From: JBKEBQ01 sp047973225
GTDB lineage: Bacteria; Bacillota_I; Bacilli_A; Erysipelotrichales; Erysipelotrichaceae
Assembly: GCA_047973225.1 (NCBI GenBank)
Contig: JBKEBQ010000017.1
Location: 1 to 64,000 of the forward strand
DNA: 64,000 nucleotides
Direction of reading: 5' to 3'
The notes beneath the pieces were generated by a model. The model saw only the letters and a program-made list of their open reading frames with translations, ran no database searches and was not told the origin of the DNA. Positions 43,497-51,684 of this stretch are shown piece by piece. Position numbers and translations under genes: made by a program. Numbering within the stretch: position 1 is the stretch's first letter; each line of letters starts with the position of its first letter.

Positions 43497-45144
43497 GCAA
43501 TTAAAATCAATAAAATGGGATTTTTGGACATTTTCAAAAATTATGATTTTCGTAATTTTTTCATTATTTTTAATATATCCATTTGTTTCTTTGTTTTTTA
43601 GAAGTTTATTTGATTCGAACGGAACGTTTTCACTACAGAATTTTCAAACGTTTTTTCAGTATGAATATTATTATTCAACACTAGCTAGATCGCTTTTAGT
43701 ATCTGTAATCACAACTTTTTTAGCGGTCTTAATTGGGGTACCATTTGCCTATTTGACGACCCGCTATAATGTCTGGGGAAAAAGGATCATTAATGTTACG
43801 ATTGTTATGTCACTGATGTCACCACCTTTTATTGGTGCATATTCTTGGATTTTATTATTGGGAAGAAATGGTGTAGTTACAAATTTTTTCTCTAATATAG
43901 GCATTGCTCTTCCTCCAATTTATGGATTTACAGGCATTGTTTTGGTATTTACTTTGAAACTTTATCCCTATGTCTATTTATATGTTTCTGGTGCACTGGG
44001 AAGTATTGATAGTTCATTAGAAGAAGCAGCCGAAAATTTAGGTATGAATAAATTTAGGAGAATGTTGAGTGTTACTTTTCCTGTTATATTACCAACAATA
44101 GCAGCTGGAGCGGTTATGGTGTTCATGTCGAGTTTAGCAGATTTTGGTACACCGATGTTGATTGGTGAAGGGTATAAAGTGTTACCAGTTTTAGTATACG
44201 AAGAGTTTATGAGTGAGATGGGTGGAAATGCGGGATTAGCATCAGCACTCAGTATTATTGTTGTTGCTTGTTCTTTGGCTGTATTGCTTTTTCAAAAACG
44301 TATTGTGGATAAAAAAGTTTATACAATGAGTACATTGCGACCACCAGCAATCATTAAATTAAAAGCGATACAACGAATTTTATTGTCAATACTTGCGTTT
44401 GTAATTGCAATGATCACTTTTCTGCCGCAAATTGTCGTTGTCATCACTTCCTTTATTAAAACAAAAGGACCAATGTTTACAAATGGTTTTAGTTTAGAGA
44501 GTTATAATACCATTTTTTATAAGCTAGGAAATAACATAAAAAATACATTCACATTTTCTTTGGTTGCAATTATTTTAATTGTCGTGTTAGGAATTATTAT
44601 CGCTTATTTGATTACGAAAAGAAAAAGTAGAACCTCAAGTATGCTAGATATTATCGTGATGTTTCCATATGTAATCCCTGGTGCCGTCTTAGGGATTGGC
44701 TTGGTGCTTGCTTTCAAAAATCCGCCATTAGTATTAGTAGGAACCCCAATCATTATGATATTGTCTTATGTCATCCGTAAGATGCCTTATACCGTGCGCT
44801 CTTCTAGTGCTATTTTACAACAAGTTGACCAAAGCGTCGAAGAAGCATCTATCAATCTTGGCGTATCTCCGATTCGCTCATTCTTTAAGATTACAGCAAG
44901 ACTTATGCTACCTGGTATTGTATCTGGAGCAATTTTAAGTTGGATTAGTACAATAAATGAATTAAGTTCTAGTATAATGTTATATACAGGAAAAACAGCT
45001 ACGATATCGGTTGCAATTTATACTGAGGTAGTTAGGGCAAGTTTTGGAACGGCGGCAGCACTTGCAAGTATTTTAACTTTAGCTACCATTATTTCATTTA
45101 TTTTGTTTGCGGTTGTAAGTAAGGGTAAAGTTTCTGTAGTATAA
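43489..45144 (+). CDS. Fused two-domain ABC importer permease
   Basis: Permease of 551 residues with about 12 membrane helices and two EAA loops, EEAAENLGMNKFRRMLSV and EEASINLGVSPIRSFFKI. This is the organisation of FbpB, AfuB and 2-aminoethylphosphonate permeases. It parallels the permease at 24733 but is clearly a different paralogue. The overlap with the ATPase gene and the 12 bp gap to the sensor kinase gene indicate one operon. AAAGGTGCATGTGA acts as ribosome binding site. Confidence 0.93.
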   Translation: MVKQLKSIKWDFWTFSKIMIFVIFSLFLIYPFVSLFFRSLFDSNGTFSLQNFQTFFQYEYYYSTLARSLLVSVITTFLAVLIGVPFAYLTTRYNVWGKRIINVTIVMSLMSPPFIGAYSWILLLGRNGVVTNFFSNIGIALPPIYGFTGIVLVFTLKLYPYVYLYVSGALGSIDSSLEEAAENLGMNKFRRMLSVTFPVILPTIAAGAVMVFMSSLADFGTPMLIGEGYKVLPVLVYEEFMSEMGGNAGLASALSIIVVACSLAVLLFQKRIVDKKVYTMSTLRPPAIIKLKAIQRILLSILAFVIAMITFLPQIVVVITSFIKTKGPMFTNGFSLESYNTIFYKLGNNIKNTFTFSLVAIILIVVLGIIIAYLITKRKSRTSSMLDIIVMFPYVIPGAVLGIGLVLAFKNPPLVLVGTPIIMILSYVIRKMPYTVRSSSAILQQVDQSVEEASINLGVSPIRSFFKITARLMLPGIVSGAILSWISTINELSSSIMLYTGKTATISVAIYTEVVRASFGTAAALASILTLATIISFILFAVVSKGKVSVV

Positions 45145-45156
45145 AAGGAGTGATAT

Positions 45157-46887
45157 ATGAAATTTAAACTAAGAAGAAGTTTTAAGCAAACAATCACAAT
45201 TACTATGATTCTGATTTCGACGCTTCCCATCGTAATTCTTGGTTTTTTTTCACTTTATTATATTAACGGTACGCTTACGCAAAGTGTTGAAGATCGATTA
45301 AAAGAAACTTTAATATCGAGTGATAAATTAATAAGCAACGCTTTAACACAGTATAAAGAAGGTATACAGTTACTGCTTGATGATGATCAAATTCGTCAGA
45401 TTGCGATAAGTGATAAGTTGAAAGAAGAAGATATCAATTATTTAAAAAGTCAATTGTATGGATTCGTAGGTAGTCAAAGTGAATATATAAATATTTATAT
45501 GATCAAAGATAATGGAGAATATTATGGCAGTAATGAATTGCCGGAACGTTATCAAATTCCTTTATATAAAAACTGGGGGATTTATCGAGAAGTCAATAAA
45601 AGCGGATCGATATTCTTATATCCAAATAATACGAGGATGTCTTCTCAATTTCAAAATGCGCTATCTTTTATAGGCAAAGTCGAGGTTGAATCTACTATAA
45701 AGGCGTATATAATATTAGATATATCTAGCGAATATCTTCAAAATATAATTCGAACTGTAAAAAGAACATCATTTGGATATACGCAATTTATTGTTACATC
45801 ATCTTCAAATGAGATCATTTATAATGATTCAGCATTCACAAATTCCATTCATTTTTTAGACAATGTATTTCAATATGATCGCTTTTCTGTCGAAAATGCA
45901 AAAGAAATTTCTGTGGAACTAAATGCTATGCTCATGGAGTCTTATACGAATAAGGAATATCAGTTTACATATTATGGACTAATTCCTAAATCGGTATTAG
46001 ATTCACAAAGTAAAGCGCTTTTTTGGGTGTTTGCGATTTTAACCTTGATGGTTTTCTTTGTGGCTTTGCTTATTGGGATTATTTCAAGCCAGAAAATTTC
46101 CGCACCAATTGTCGCATTAGCGAATAGTATGCGTGATTATGAAGAGGGAAATGACAATAAAATTATTGAAGGAAAAAGAGAAAATGAAATTGACGAAATA
46201 TATTTTCAATTTCACCATTTGATGAAGCGAATAAATGAATTTTATAAAGAAGATTTAGAAAAACAAAGTTTGTTGCGGCAGGCAGAGATTAAATCTTTAA
46301 TGGCACAAATAAATCCACATTTTTTATATAATACACTTGAGTCTATTAAGTGGAAGGCGAAATTAAAAGAAACAGAAGACATTGCAATTATGGTAAGTGA
46401 ATTGGGCGTTTTATTGAAAGCGAGCATGGATACACGAACAACGCTTGTTAGTGTAAAAGAAGAAATTAAATTTGTTGAAAGTTATATGAGTCTTCAACAA
46501 TTTAGGTATACAGATCGTTTTCATTTCGAAATGGTAATTGAAGAAGGGGCATTGGCGTATATTATTCCGAAATTAATCCTTCAGCCGATTATTGAAAATT
46601 CGATTATTCATGGGATTGAGCCTTTATCTACAAAAGGAACAATTGAATTGTATGTTTGGGTAGTAGAAGCATTTTTGTTTTTTTCAATATCAGATAATGG
46701 GATTGGAAGTGATTTGACGTTTGAAGAAATTTTGAAAATGAATTCAAAAAGCATTGGTTTACATAACGTGAACCAAAGAATTAAACTATACTATGGAGAT
46801 GAATACGAATTGAAATGGCAAAGTGAAAAAGCAAAAGGAACAATTGTATTAATTCAAATTCCTCTTCATATGAAAGGAGATGTGTAG
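45157..46887 (+). CDS. YesM-type sensor histidine kinase
   Basis: Membrane kinase of 576 residues. Helix one is at about 12-35 and helix two at about 285-310, flanking a 250-residue extracytoplasmic sensor. A HAMP segment follows, and the His_kinase domain has AQINPHFLYNTLESIKW with the phosphorylated His. The ATPase domain has IENSIIHGI and SDNGIGSDL. This class (YesM, HptS) controls uptake of sugars or sugar phosphates. Position directly after the importer suggests that it senses the same ligand, perhaps through the binding protein. AAAGGAG precedes the ATG. Confidence 0.92.
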   Translation: MKFKLRRSFKQTITITMILISTLPIVILGFFSLYYINGTLTQSVEDRLKETLISSDKLISNALTQYKEGIQLLLDDDQIRQIAISDKLKEEDINYLKSQLYGFVGSQSEYINIYMIKDNGEYYGSNELPERYQIPLYKNWGIYREVNKSGSIFLYPNNTRMSSQFQNALSFIGKVEVESTIKAYIILDISSEYLQNIIRTVKRTSFGYTQFIVTSSSNEIIYNDSAFTNSIHFLDNVFQYDRFSVENAKEISVELNAMLMESYTNKEYQFTYYGLIPKSVLDSQSKALFWVFAILTLMVFFVALLIGIISSQKISAPIVALANSMRDYEEGNDNKIIEGKRENEIDEIYFQFHHLMKRINEFYKEDLEKQSLLRQAEIKSLMAQINPHFLYNTLESIKWKAKLKETEDIAIMVSELGVLLKASMDTRTTLVSVKEEIKFVESYMSLQQFRYTDRFHFEMVIEEGALAYIIPKLILQPIIENSIIHGIEPLSTKGTIELYVWVVEAFLFFSISDNGIGSDLTFEEILKMNSKSIGLHNVNQRIKLYYGDEYELKWQSEKAKGTIVLIQIPLHMKGDV

Positions 46888-47669
46888 TGTTTCGAATTGT
46901 CATTGTGGAAGATGAAATCAGTGTTCGCCGCGGGTTGGTTATGGGGGTGGACTGGCATGAGCTTGACTGTCAAGTTATTGGTGATGCAGAAAATGGGGAA
47001 GAAGGGTTGCAGATTATCAAGAAATTAAAACCCGATATTGTTATTAGTGATATCCAGATGCCAAAGATGACAGGAATCACTATGATGAGTTTTGTGTTAA
47101 AAAAACAAACAGCGGTGTTTATTGTTTTGAGTGCATATAATGAATTTGCATATGTGCAAGATGCATTAAAGCTTGGGGCGGTTGATTATTTATTAAAGCC
47201 GTTTAAAGATGAAGAACTTATAACAGCGATTAATCGAGCAAAACAAAAGGTGGAACGACACCAAGTGTTTGAACAAAAACAACAATTTACAAAAGCTGAA
47301 ATGATAACTACAATTGATCGATATTTATCAAAAAGTAAAAATAGTAAACACAGGAATATTATTAAAATTTTAAGTTTCATTCATGAAAATTATGATAAAG
47401 AGATTAATTTAAACGAAACCGCTTTTCAGATGGAAGTATCAGAGAGTTATTTGAGTCGACTGTTTCGAGAAGAAACAAGTTACAGTTTTCATGAATATCT
47501 AACGATTTATCGTATAAAAATAGCTTGTGAAATGTTAAAGGATCCAAATATAAAAATATATGAAGTGGCACTTGCAACAGGATATAGGGAGCAACGATAT
47601 TTTAGTATTGTTTTCAAAAAGTATATGGGCGTCACCCCTGGTCATTATAAAGAGCAGTTTTTGCAATAA
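46887..47669 (+). CDS. YesN-type response regulator with AraC domain
   Basis: Receiver domain with IVEDEISVRRGL, phosphorylated Asp in DIVISDIQMPKMTG and LLKPFKDEEL. The C-terminal AraC DNA-binding domain has two helix-turn-helix units (NLNETAFQMEVSESYLSRLF and KIYEVALATGYREQRYFS). The GTG start shares one base with the kinase stop (TAGTG), so the two are coupled. The most likely target is the promoter of the importer operon at 41300-41360. Length 260 is typical. Confidence 0.93.
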   Translation: MFRIVIVEDEISVRRGLVMGVDWHELDCQVIGDAENGEEGLQIIKKLKPDIVISDIQMPKMTGITMMSFVLKKQTAVFIVLSAYNEFAYVQDALKLGAVDYLLKPFKDEELITAINRAKQKVERHQVFEQKQQFTKAEMITTIDRYLSKSKNSKHRNIIKILSFIHENYDKEINLNETAFQMEVSESYLSRLFREETSYSFHEYLTIYRIKIACEMLKDPNIKIYEVALATGYREQRYFSIVFKKYMGVTPGHYKEQFLQ

Positions 47670-48020
47670 AGAACATTTTTGAAGTTATGAATACTTTGAT
47701 ATCCTATCATTATTTTTGTGAATTGAATATAATAGCTAGGTACATTTTAGTATGCCCATGGCTTTTTTTAAAATACATACAACGTATCCTTTAAATTTTT
47801 ATTTTCTCTTTGTAATCTAGCTAGTGGTACTATGTCAAGAAAGTGGACAACCTAAACGTAGACACTTGGGGGTGCGGACAAAATCTTGGACCAACATAAT
47901 TTGGTTTTGTATATACATCGCAATTCCTTTTGCATTTTCCCTGCTGCATCCCATGCCGTCTCTACCATCCAGCCTGCTGCACTAACAGCCATCCCACTTA
48001 TACCGCCTGCCTTAGCACAA
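47670..48020. other. Decayed stretch without a supportable gene
   Basis: A minus-strand open frame of 70 codons here has no ribosome binding site and overlaps the truncated membrane protein relic in another frame; no family was recognised. TGTCAAGAAAGTGGACAA near 47834 looks like an IS3-type end, but no matching partner was found. The region is best read as a deletion or insertion scar. Confidence 0.4.
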
Positions 48021-48923
48021 CTACTCACATATTGATGAAATAAGGAAGCAAGCAACAAAAACAAGGAGTTGAAAAATAAACAGGATGAAAAAATATTGGA
48101 AAGTGGAATCTTGAATAAAGGTGCGTTGTAAGATAAGCGATAGGATTACAAAACCAAAGGGAACTAAGAATAAACTAGCATTTAATTCCATCCATATCTT
48201 GATATTGGAATAACCCAAAAGTTTCAAAACACCGATTTCTTTTAATTTTGTTATTGGATAAAAAATATTGGTGACAAAAAAGATGCTAGCAAGGATGACG
48301 CTTATAATCAAAGCGATCCAATAAAACATTCCAATTAGGGCGATATCATCGTGTAAAGATTGCGTAAGTTCGTCTGTGGGAATACCCGTATAGATGCTTA
48401 AGCTTTCCACAGCCTTCTTTTGCGCAGTAGTATCCTTTCCAATAGTTGTATAATTAGCATTTATGGTTGTTCCTTCTTTTTGAAAAAACTTTTCTAAAGA
48501 AAGAATTTCCATACTTTGGTCTTGAAATAAATCTTTAATGATACCAACTTGATGCTTATCATTTTCGTGCTTAGTTGCGACACTTTCATTATTGTTTTTA
48601 GGAAATCTACCTTCCTGTAATTCTAAATTTGTATTATCAAAAAATCGTTTGTATAAACGCCAGACTTATAAACTTTCATTTTTTTATTTTCATATACATA
48701 GTCTGTACGGATGATGCTGACATCATATTCTTTACTGATGGTAAGTAGGCTACTTAAAAAATCATCTTTTCGAAATCTAACCCACTAATATTGACAACAA
48801 CTTCACTACCGGTTTTATCAAACTTAATTAATTTTTCATTATTATCCGTTTTTTGTTGCATGCCATATGCAAAACTAATCAAAGCAGAAATAAAGCAAAG
48901 CAAAACAATCATCATTTTTTCAT
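48021..48923 (-). pseudogene. Bacteriocin-associated membrane protein relic (FtsX-like)
   Basis: Several frames on the minus strand join into one protein. After AGAGGTTCTT and ATG comes MIVLLCFISALISFAYGM. A shift near 48770 gives DDFLSSLLTISKEYDV. A shift near 48645 gives FFDNTNLELQEGRFPK, which then runs into a 163-codon frame with three helices (IALIISVILASIFFV, LFLVPFGFVILSLIL, FFILFIFQLLVFVAC). The loop LKEIGVLKLLGYSN is typical of FtsX-like bacteriocin-associated membrane proteins. It stops at 48021, about half the usual length. At least three disruptions make it inactive. It directly follows the bacteriocin relic. Confidence 0.75.
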
Positions 48924-48944
48924 AAGAACCTCTATTAAATTTTT

Positions 48945-49221
48945 TTATTCAAATCCATAATAACAATTAGCACCCCAGAAAACAGTGATCCTTGATTTTT
49001 CTCAAGAACCTCTTTTCTTCACAGATTTACTTTTTGACCACCTTTGATTACACTACTTGAATGTCGTTTGCTAAGGTGAAGGAAATCCGAATACGTACCA
49101 GTAATACCTACTCCATAACTCCATTGCCTTCGTGTGGGTATAATGTAGTAGCAGCCACACTTGTAAATGTTGCACTCAAAAGAATGAGAAAAGCGAATAC
49201 AACAAATATTTTCCTTTTCAT
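48945..49221 (-). pseudogene. Lactococcin 972-family bacteriocin precursor relic
   Basis: Behind AAAGGAGAAGTTTT, a signal peptide (MKRKIFVVFAFLILLSATF, then TSVAA) is followed by a frameshift. The next frame reads QWSYGVGITGTYSDF and LHLSKRHSSSVIKGG, the beta-sandwich pattern of lactococcin 972 (W-x-YGVG, later Y-S, H-S-S). A further shift and a TGA separate the tail, ITVFWGANCYYGFE, from the rest. The frame would end at 48945. The neighbouring FtsX-like membrane protein relic is the standard partner. All disruptions could be decay; none looks programmed. Confidence 0.7.
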
Positions 49222-49455
49222 AAAACTTCTCCTTTCAGTTTATTTATATATTATATATAATGTCAAGTTATTGCCCACTTGCAATGTTTGTATGCAAAAG
49301 ATATACAGGCTTCAAAGTACGTACAATGATCTCCTTTAAAACGCGCATAAACAGTGCCCATGATATGATGCCATCTATTCAATGGAGAGAACCATATAGG
49401 CATTTGCGGTTGTTTTTTTAAACAAGAGAGATACAATGTAAATAAAGGAGGCCTT

Positions 49456-49902
49456 ATGAAATATGAAATCAAAATAGATCCCAAACAAACGGAGCCTAAA
49501 GTGGTAATTACAACAAATAATATTACAGAAGAGATAAGCGAGCTTATAAAAATACTAGACAATAAACGAGGGTTTTTGGTTGGATATAAAGAAAAAACGA
49601 TGAGAATGCTAAACTATGAAAACATCATTCATTTTTATACATATGATAGAAAAGTCTTGGCTGCTACCAAGAATGATGCGTATGAAGTAAAGCAAAGACT
49701 GTATGATTTAGAAGAAGCATTGGAAAAGTATTGCTTTGTTAGAATTTCGAATACGGAAATTATCAATTTGAAACAAGTAGTAGAATTTTCTTTGGAGTTT
49801 AATGGATTCGTTTCTGTGCTATTAAAAAATAACATAAAAACCTATGTATCAAGAAGAAATGTAAAAAAGATAAAGAAAATATTGCAGATAGGAGGAAATT
49901 AA
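49456..49902 (+). CDS. LytTR-domain transcription regulator
   Basis: A 148-residue protein whose second half is a LytTR DNA-binding domain: ENIIHFYTYDRKV, then EEALEKYCFVRISNTEIINL, and YVSRRNVKKIKKIL at the end. The first 50 residues are a short N-terminal extension, not a receiver. AAAGGAGGCCTT precedes the ATG. The following gene encodes a DUF3021 membrane protein. Such pairs (LytTR regulatory systems, for example HdrRM and BrsRM of Streptococcus mutans) couple a regulator with a membrane inhibitor and often control bacteriocins. Confidence 0.9.
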   Translation: MKYEIKIDPKQTEPKVVITTNNITEEISELIKILDNKRGFLVGYKEKTMRMLNYENIIHFYTYDRKVLAATKNDAYEVKQRLYDLEEALEKYCFVRISNTEIINLKQVVEFSLEFNGFVSVLLKNNIKTYVSRRNVKKIKKILQIGGN

Positions 49903-49903
49903 G

Positions 49904-50350
49904 ATGAGTATAAGAATAAAAAAAATAATGAAAACAATAGTGGTGGGATCACTGTTAGGAATTGCAATTGGGTATTTAATAACATTATTAATGTCCGCAA
50001 TTTTCGCAAATGGGGAATTTACATTAACACCTGCCTTTATTAAAAATTACGATAGCGAAATTTTAGCTTTTAAATCCCAAACATTGATGTGGGCAGTGGT
50101 TGGAATCGTCTTCGCCGTTTGTAATTTTATTTGGTCAAATGATTGGAGCCTTAGGAAACGGACGTTACTTACCATGTTTATTTATCTAACTACGTTATTG
50201 TGTGCCGCATATATTGGCAAGTGGATCGTGTTTGAAGGAATTCAGATAACCATGTTTATTTTAATTTTCTTTGCAATTTTTGCGGCAATATGGGGGGTAG
50301 AATATTTCTTGACAAAAAAGGATGTTGAAGAACTGAATAAACGTTTGTAA
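49904..50350 (+). CDS. DUF3021 membrane protein, partner of the LytTR regulator
   Basis: A 148-residue protein with four membrane helices (about 10-33, 60-80, 90-108 and 112-134) and a charged C-terminus. The sequence fits the DUF3021 family, regularly encoded directly after a LytTR regulator. It is thought to hold the regulator at the membrane or inhibit it. It follows the regulator by one base, with AGGAGGAAATTAAG spanning the junction. No signal input is known. Confidence 0.85.
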   Translation: MSIRIKKIMKTIVVGSLLGIAIGYLITLLMSAIFANGEFTLTPAFIKNYDSEILAFKSQTLMWAVVGIVFAVCNFIWSNDWSLRKRTLLTMFIYLTTLLCAAYIGKWIVFEGIQITMFILIFFAIFAAIWGVEYFLTKKDVEELNKRL

Positions 50351-50497
50351 GGTTTATGCATCAATGTTTGTGTGTTGATGCTAACCTATGCATATGTTTT
50401 TTGCTTAAATGAAAATTTTTGTATTATCAATACGATGGCAGCAGAAAAAAGAAATATTCTTTGCAATCAAGACGGTCTTTTGGTATATTATATAAGC

Positions 50498-50541
50498 GAG
50501 TAAATATAAATTTACTCCTTGTTGTTTATACGATAAACAAC
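50498..50541 (+). promoter_or_regulatory. Leader of rpsF with two perfect hairpins
   Basis: GAGTAAAT, loop ATAA, ATTTACTC (50498-50517) is followed by GTTGTTTAT, loop ACG, ATAAACAAC (50521-50541). The ribosome binding site AAAGGAGG is at 50553. TTTTGGT near 50478 can pair with ACCAAAA just before that site. Autoregulation by S6:S18 is known for other rpsF leaders, but the conserved CCG loop of that motif was not found here. Confidence 0.5.
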
Positions 50542-50566
50542 CATTAGACCAAAAGGAGGTGTACAA

Positions 50567-50860
50567 ATGAAAAAATATGAAATCATGTACATCGTGAACG
50601 CATCGCTAGAAGATGCAACAAGAGCAAAAGTTGTTGAAGGGTTGCATAAAACTTTAACAGACCACAAAGCTACGATTGATAAAGTAGATGAGTGGGGTGC
50701 AAAAGCGTTCGCGTATGAAATTAACCACATGAGAAAAGGTTACTATTATGTAATTAATGTAACTGCAACTAACGAAGCAATTGAAGAATTTAATCGTTTA
50801 ACCCGCATCAATACAAATGTTATTCGATTCTTAGTTGTAAAAACAGACGAAGAGAAGTAA
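50567..50860 (+). CDS. rpsF: 30S ribosomal protein S6
   Basis: Small-subunit protein that binds the central domain of 16S rRNA together with S18. The 97 residues read KKYEIMYIVNASLEDA, DEWGAKAFAYEINHMRKGYYY and IRFLVVKTDEE, the full S6 fold. AAAGGAGGTGTACAA precedes the ATG. First gene of the rpsF-ssb-rpsR operon. Confidence 0.97.
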   Translation: MKKYEIMYIVNASLEDATRAKVVEGLHKTLTDHKATIDKVDEWGAKAFAYEINHMRKGYYYVINVTATNEAIEEFNRLTRINTNVIRFLVVKTDEEK

Positions 50861-50873
50861 GGAGGAAAAACAG

Positions 50874-51347
50874 ATGATCAATCGTGTCGTATTAGTAGGA
50901 CGTCTTACCAAAGACTTGGAACTAAGGAAAACGCCAACAGGGACTTCTGTTACCTCGTTTACCATGGCTGTCAATCGACGTTTTAAACAAGAGGGACAAC
51001 CAGATGCAGATTTTATTCGCTGTACAGCTTGGAATAAGACAGCTGAGTTGATGGCACAATACTTAAACAAAGGTGCCTTAATTGGTGTAGAAGGAAGAAT
51101 ACAAACAGGAAGCTATCAAGATAAAGATGGAAAAACGGTGTATACAACAGATGTTGTAATCGACAATGTTCAATTTTTAGAAAATAAAAATGCTTCTTCA
51201 CAAGCGAGCACACAAGCATATGCTCCACAAACATCAATGCAACAGCAAAGCGGATATACATCTCAACAAAACACAGCACAAGAAGAAGATCCATTTGGAA
51301 ATGATGGAAATTCTCTAGATATTGCTAGTGATGATTTACCATTTTAA
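50874..51347 (+). CDS. ssb: Single-stranded DNA-binding protein
   Basis: Protects single-stranded DNA during replication and recruits partners. The OB fold (1-105) shows MINRVVLVGRLTKDLELR, FIRCTAWNKTAE and GALIGVEGRIQTGSYQ. A Gln/Ser-rich linker (about 108-140) leads to the conserved acidic tip ASDDLPF that binds partner proteins. AAGGAGGAAAAACAG precedes the ATG, 13 bp after rpsF. Confidence 0.97.
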   Translation: MINRVVLVGRLTKDLELRKTPTGTSVTSFTMAVNRRFKQEGQPDADFIRCTAWNKTAELMAQYLNKGALIGVEGRIQTGSYQDKDGKTVYTTDVVIDNVQFLENKNASSQASTQAYAPQTSMQQQSGYTSQQNTAQEEDPFGNDGNSLDIASDDLPF

Positions 51348-51362
51348 TGAAAGGAGTATATC

Positions 51363-51593
51363 ATGGCTTTTAAAAAACAAAGAGTAGGACGTAGAAAAGT
51401 TTGTTATTTCACAAAAAACAAGATTGAAACCATTGACTATAAAGATACAGAATTATTAAGAAAATTTATTTCTGCAAATGGAAAAATTATTCCACGCCGC
51501 GTTACGGGTACCAAAGCAAAATACCAAAGAATGCTAGCTACGGCTATCAAACGTGCACGTCAGATGGCACTACTTCCTTACGTAGAAGATTAA
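51363..51593 (+). CDS. rpsR: 30S ribosomal protein S18
   Basis: Partner of S6 in the small subunit. The 76 residues read KVCYFTKNKIETIDYKD, LRKFISANGKIIPRRVTG and YQRMLATAIKRARQMALLPY, matching the family throughout. A single cysteine is present, so this is a zinc-free form. GAAAGGAG precedes the ATG, and a UUCG-capped terminator follows the stop. Confidence 0.97.
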   Translation: MAFKKQRVGRRKVCYFTKNKIETIDYKDTELLRKFISANGKIIPRRVTGTKAKYQRMLATAIKRARQMALLPYVED

Positions 51594-51598
51594 TTAAC

Positions 51599-51622
51599 AA
51601 AAGCAACTTCGGTTGTTTTTTT
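51599..51622 (+). terminator. Terminator of rpsF-ssb-rpsR
   Basis: AAAGCAAC, loop TTCG, GTTGTTTTTTT: a stem capped by the very stable UUCG tetraloop, six bases after the rpsR stop. Confidence 0.85.
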
Positions 51623-51669
51623 ATTTGCAGAAGTTTTTTTAGATGAAAGTTTATTAAATACTAAAACCG

Positions 51670-51678
51670 TGTTATAGT
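51670..51678 (+). promoter_or_regulatory. Extended -10 promoter of a lipoprotein gene, leaderless start
   Basis: TGTTATAGT (TG-n-TATAGT) ends six bases before the ATG at 51685; TTTATT lies 17 bases upstream as -35. No ribosome binding site. Confidence 0.6.
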
Positions 51679-51684
51679 TATCAC

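Noticed and set aside
47834..47880. TGTCAAGAAAGTGGACAA, which resembles an IS3-type terminal repeat
   Set aside because: No matching inverted end, no transposase frame nearby, and no target duplication could be seen.
47852..48064. Minus-strand open frame of 70 codons with a GG motif and Gly/Ala-rich stretch, looking like a bacteriocin
   Set aside because: No ribosome binding site, overlap with the end of the membrane protein relic in another frame, and no leader or family match. The composition alone is not enough.
49061..49339. Plus-strand open frame of 92 codons
   Set aside because: Antisense to the bacteriocin relic, no ribosome binding site.
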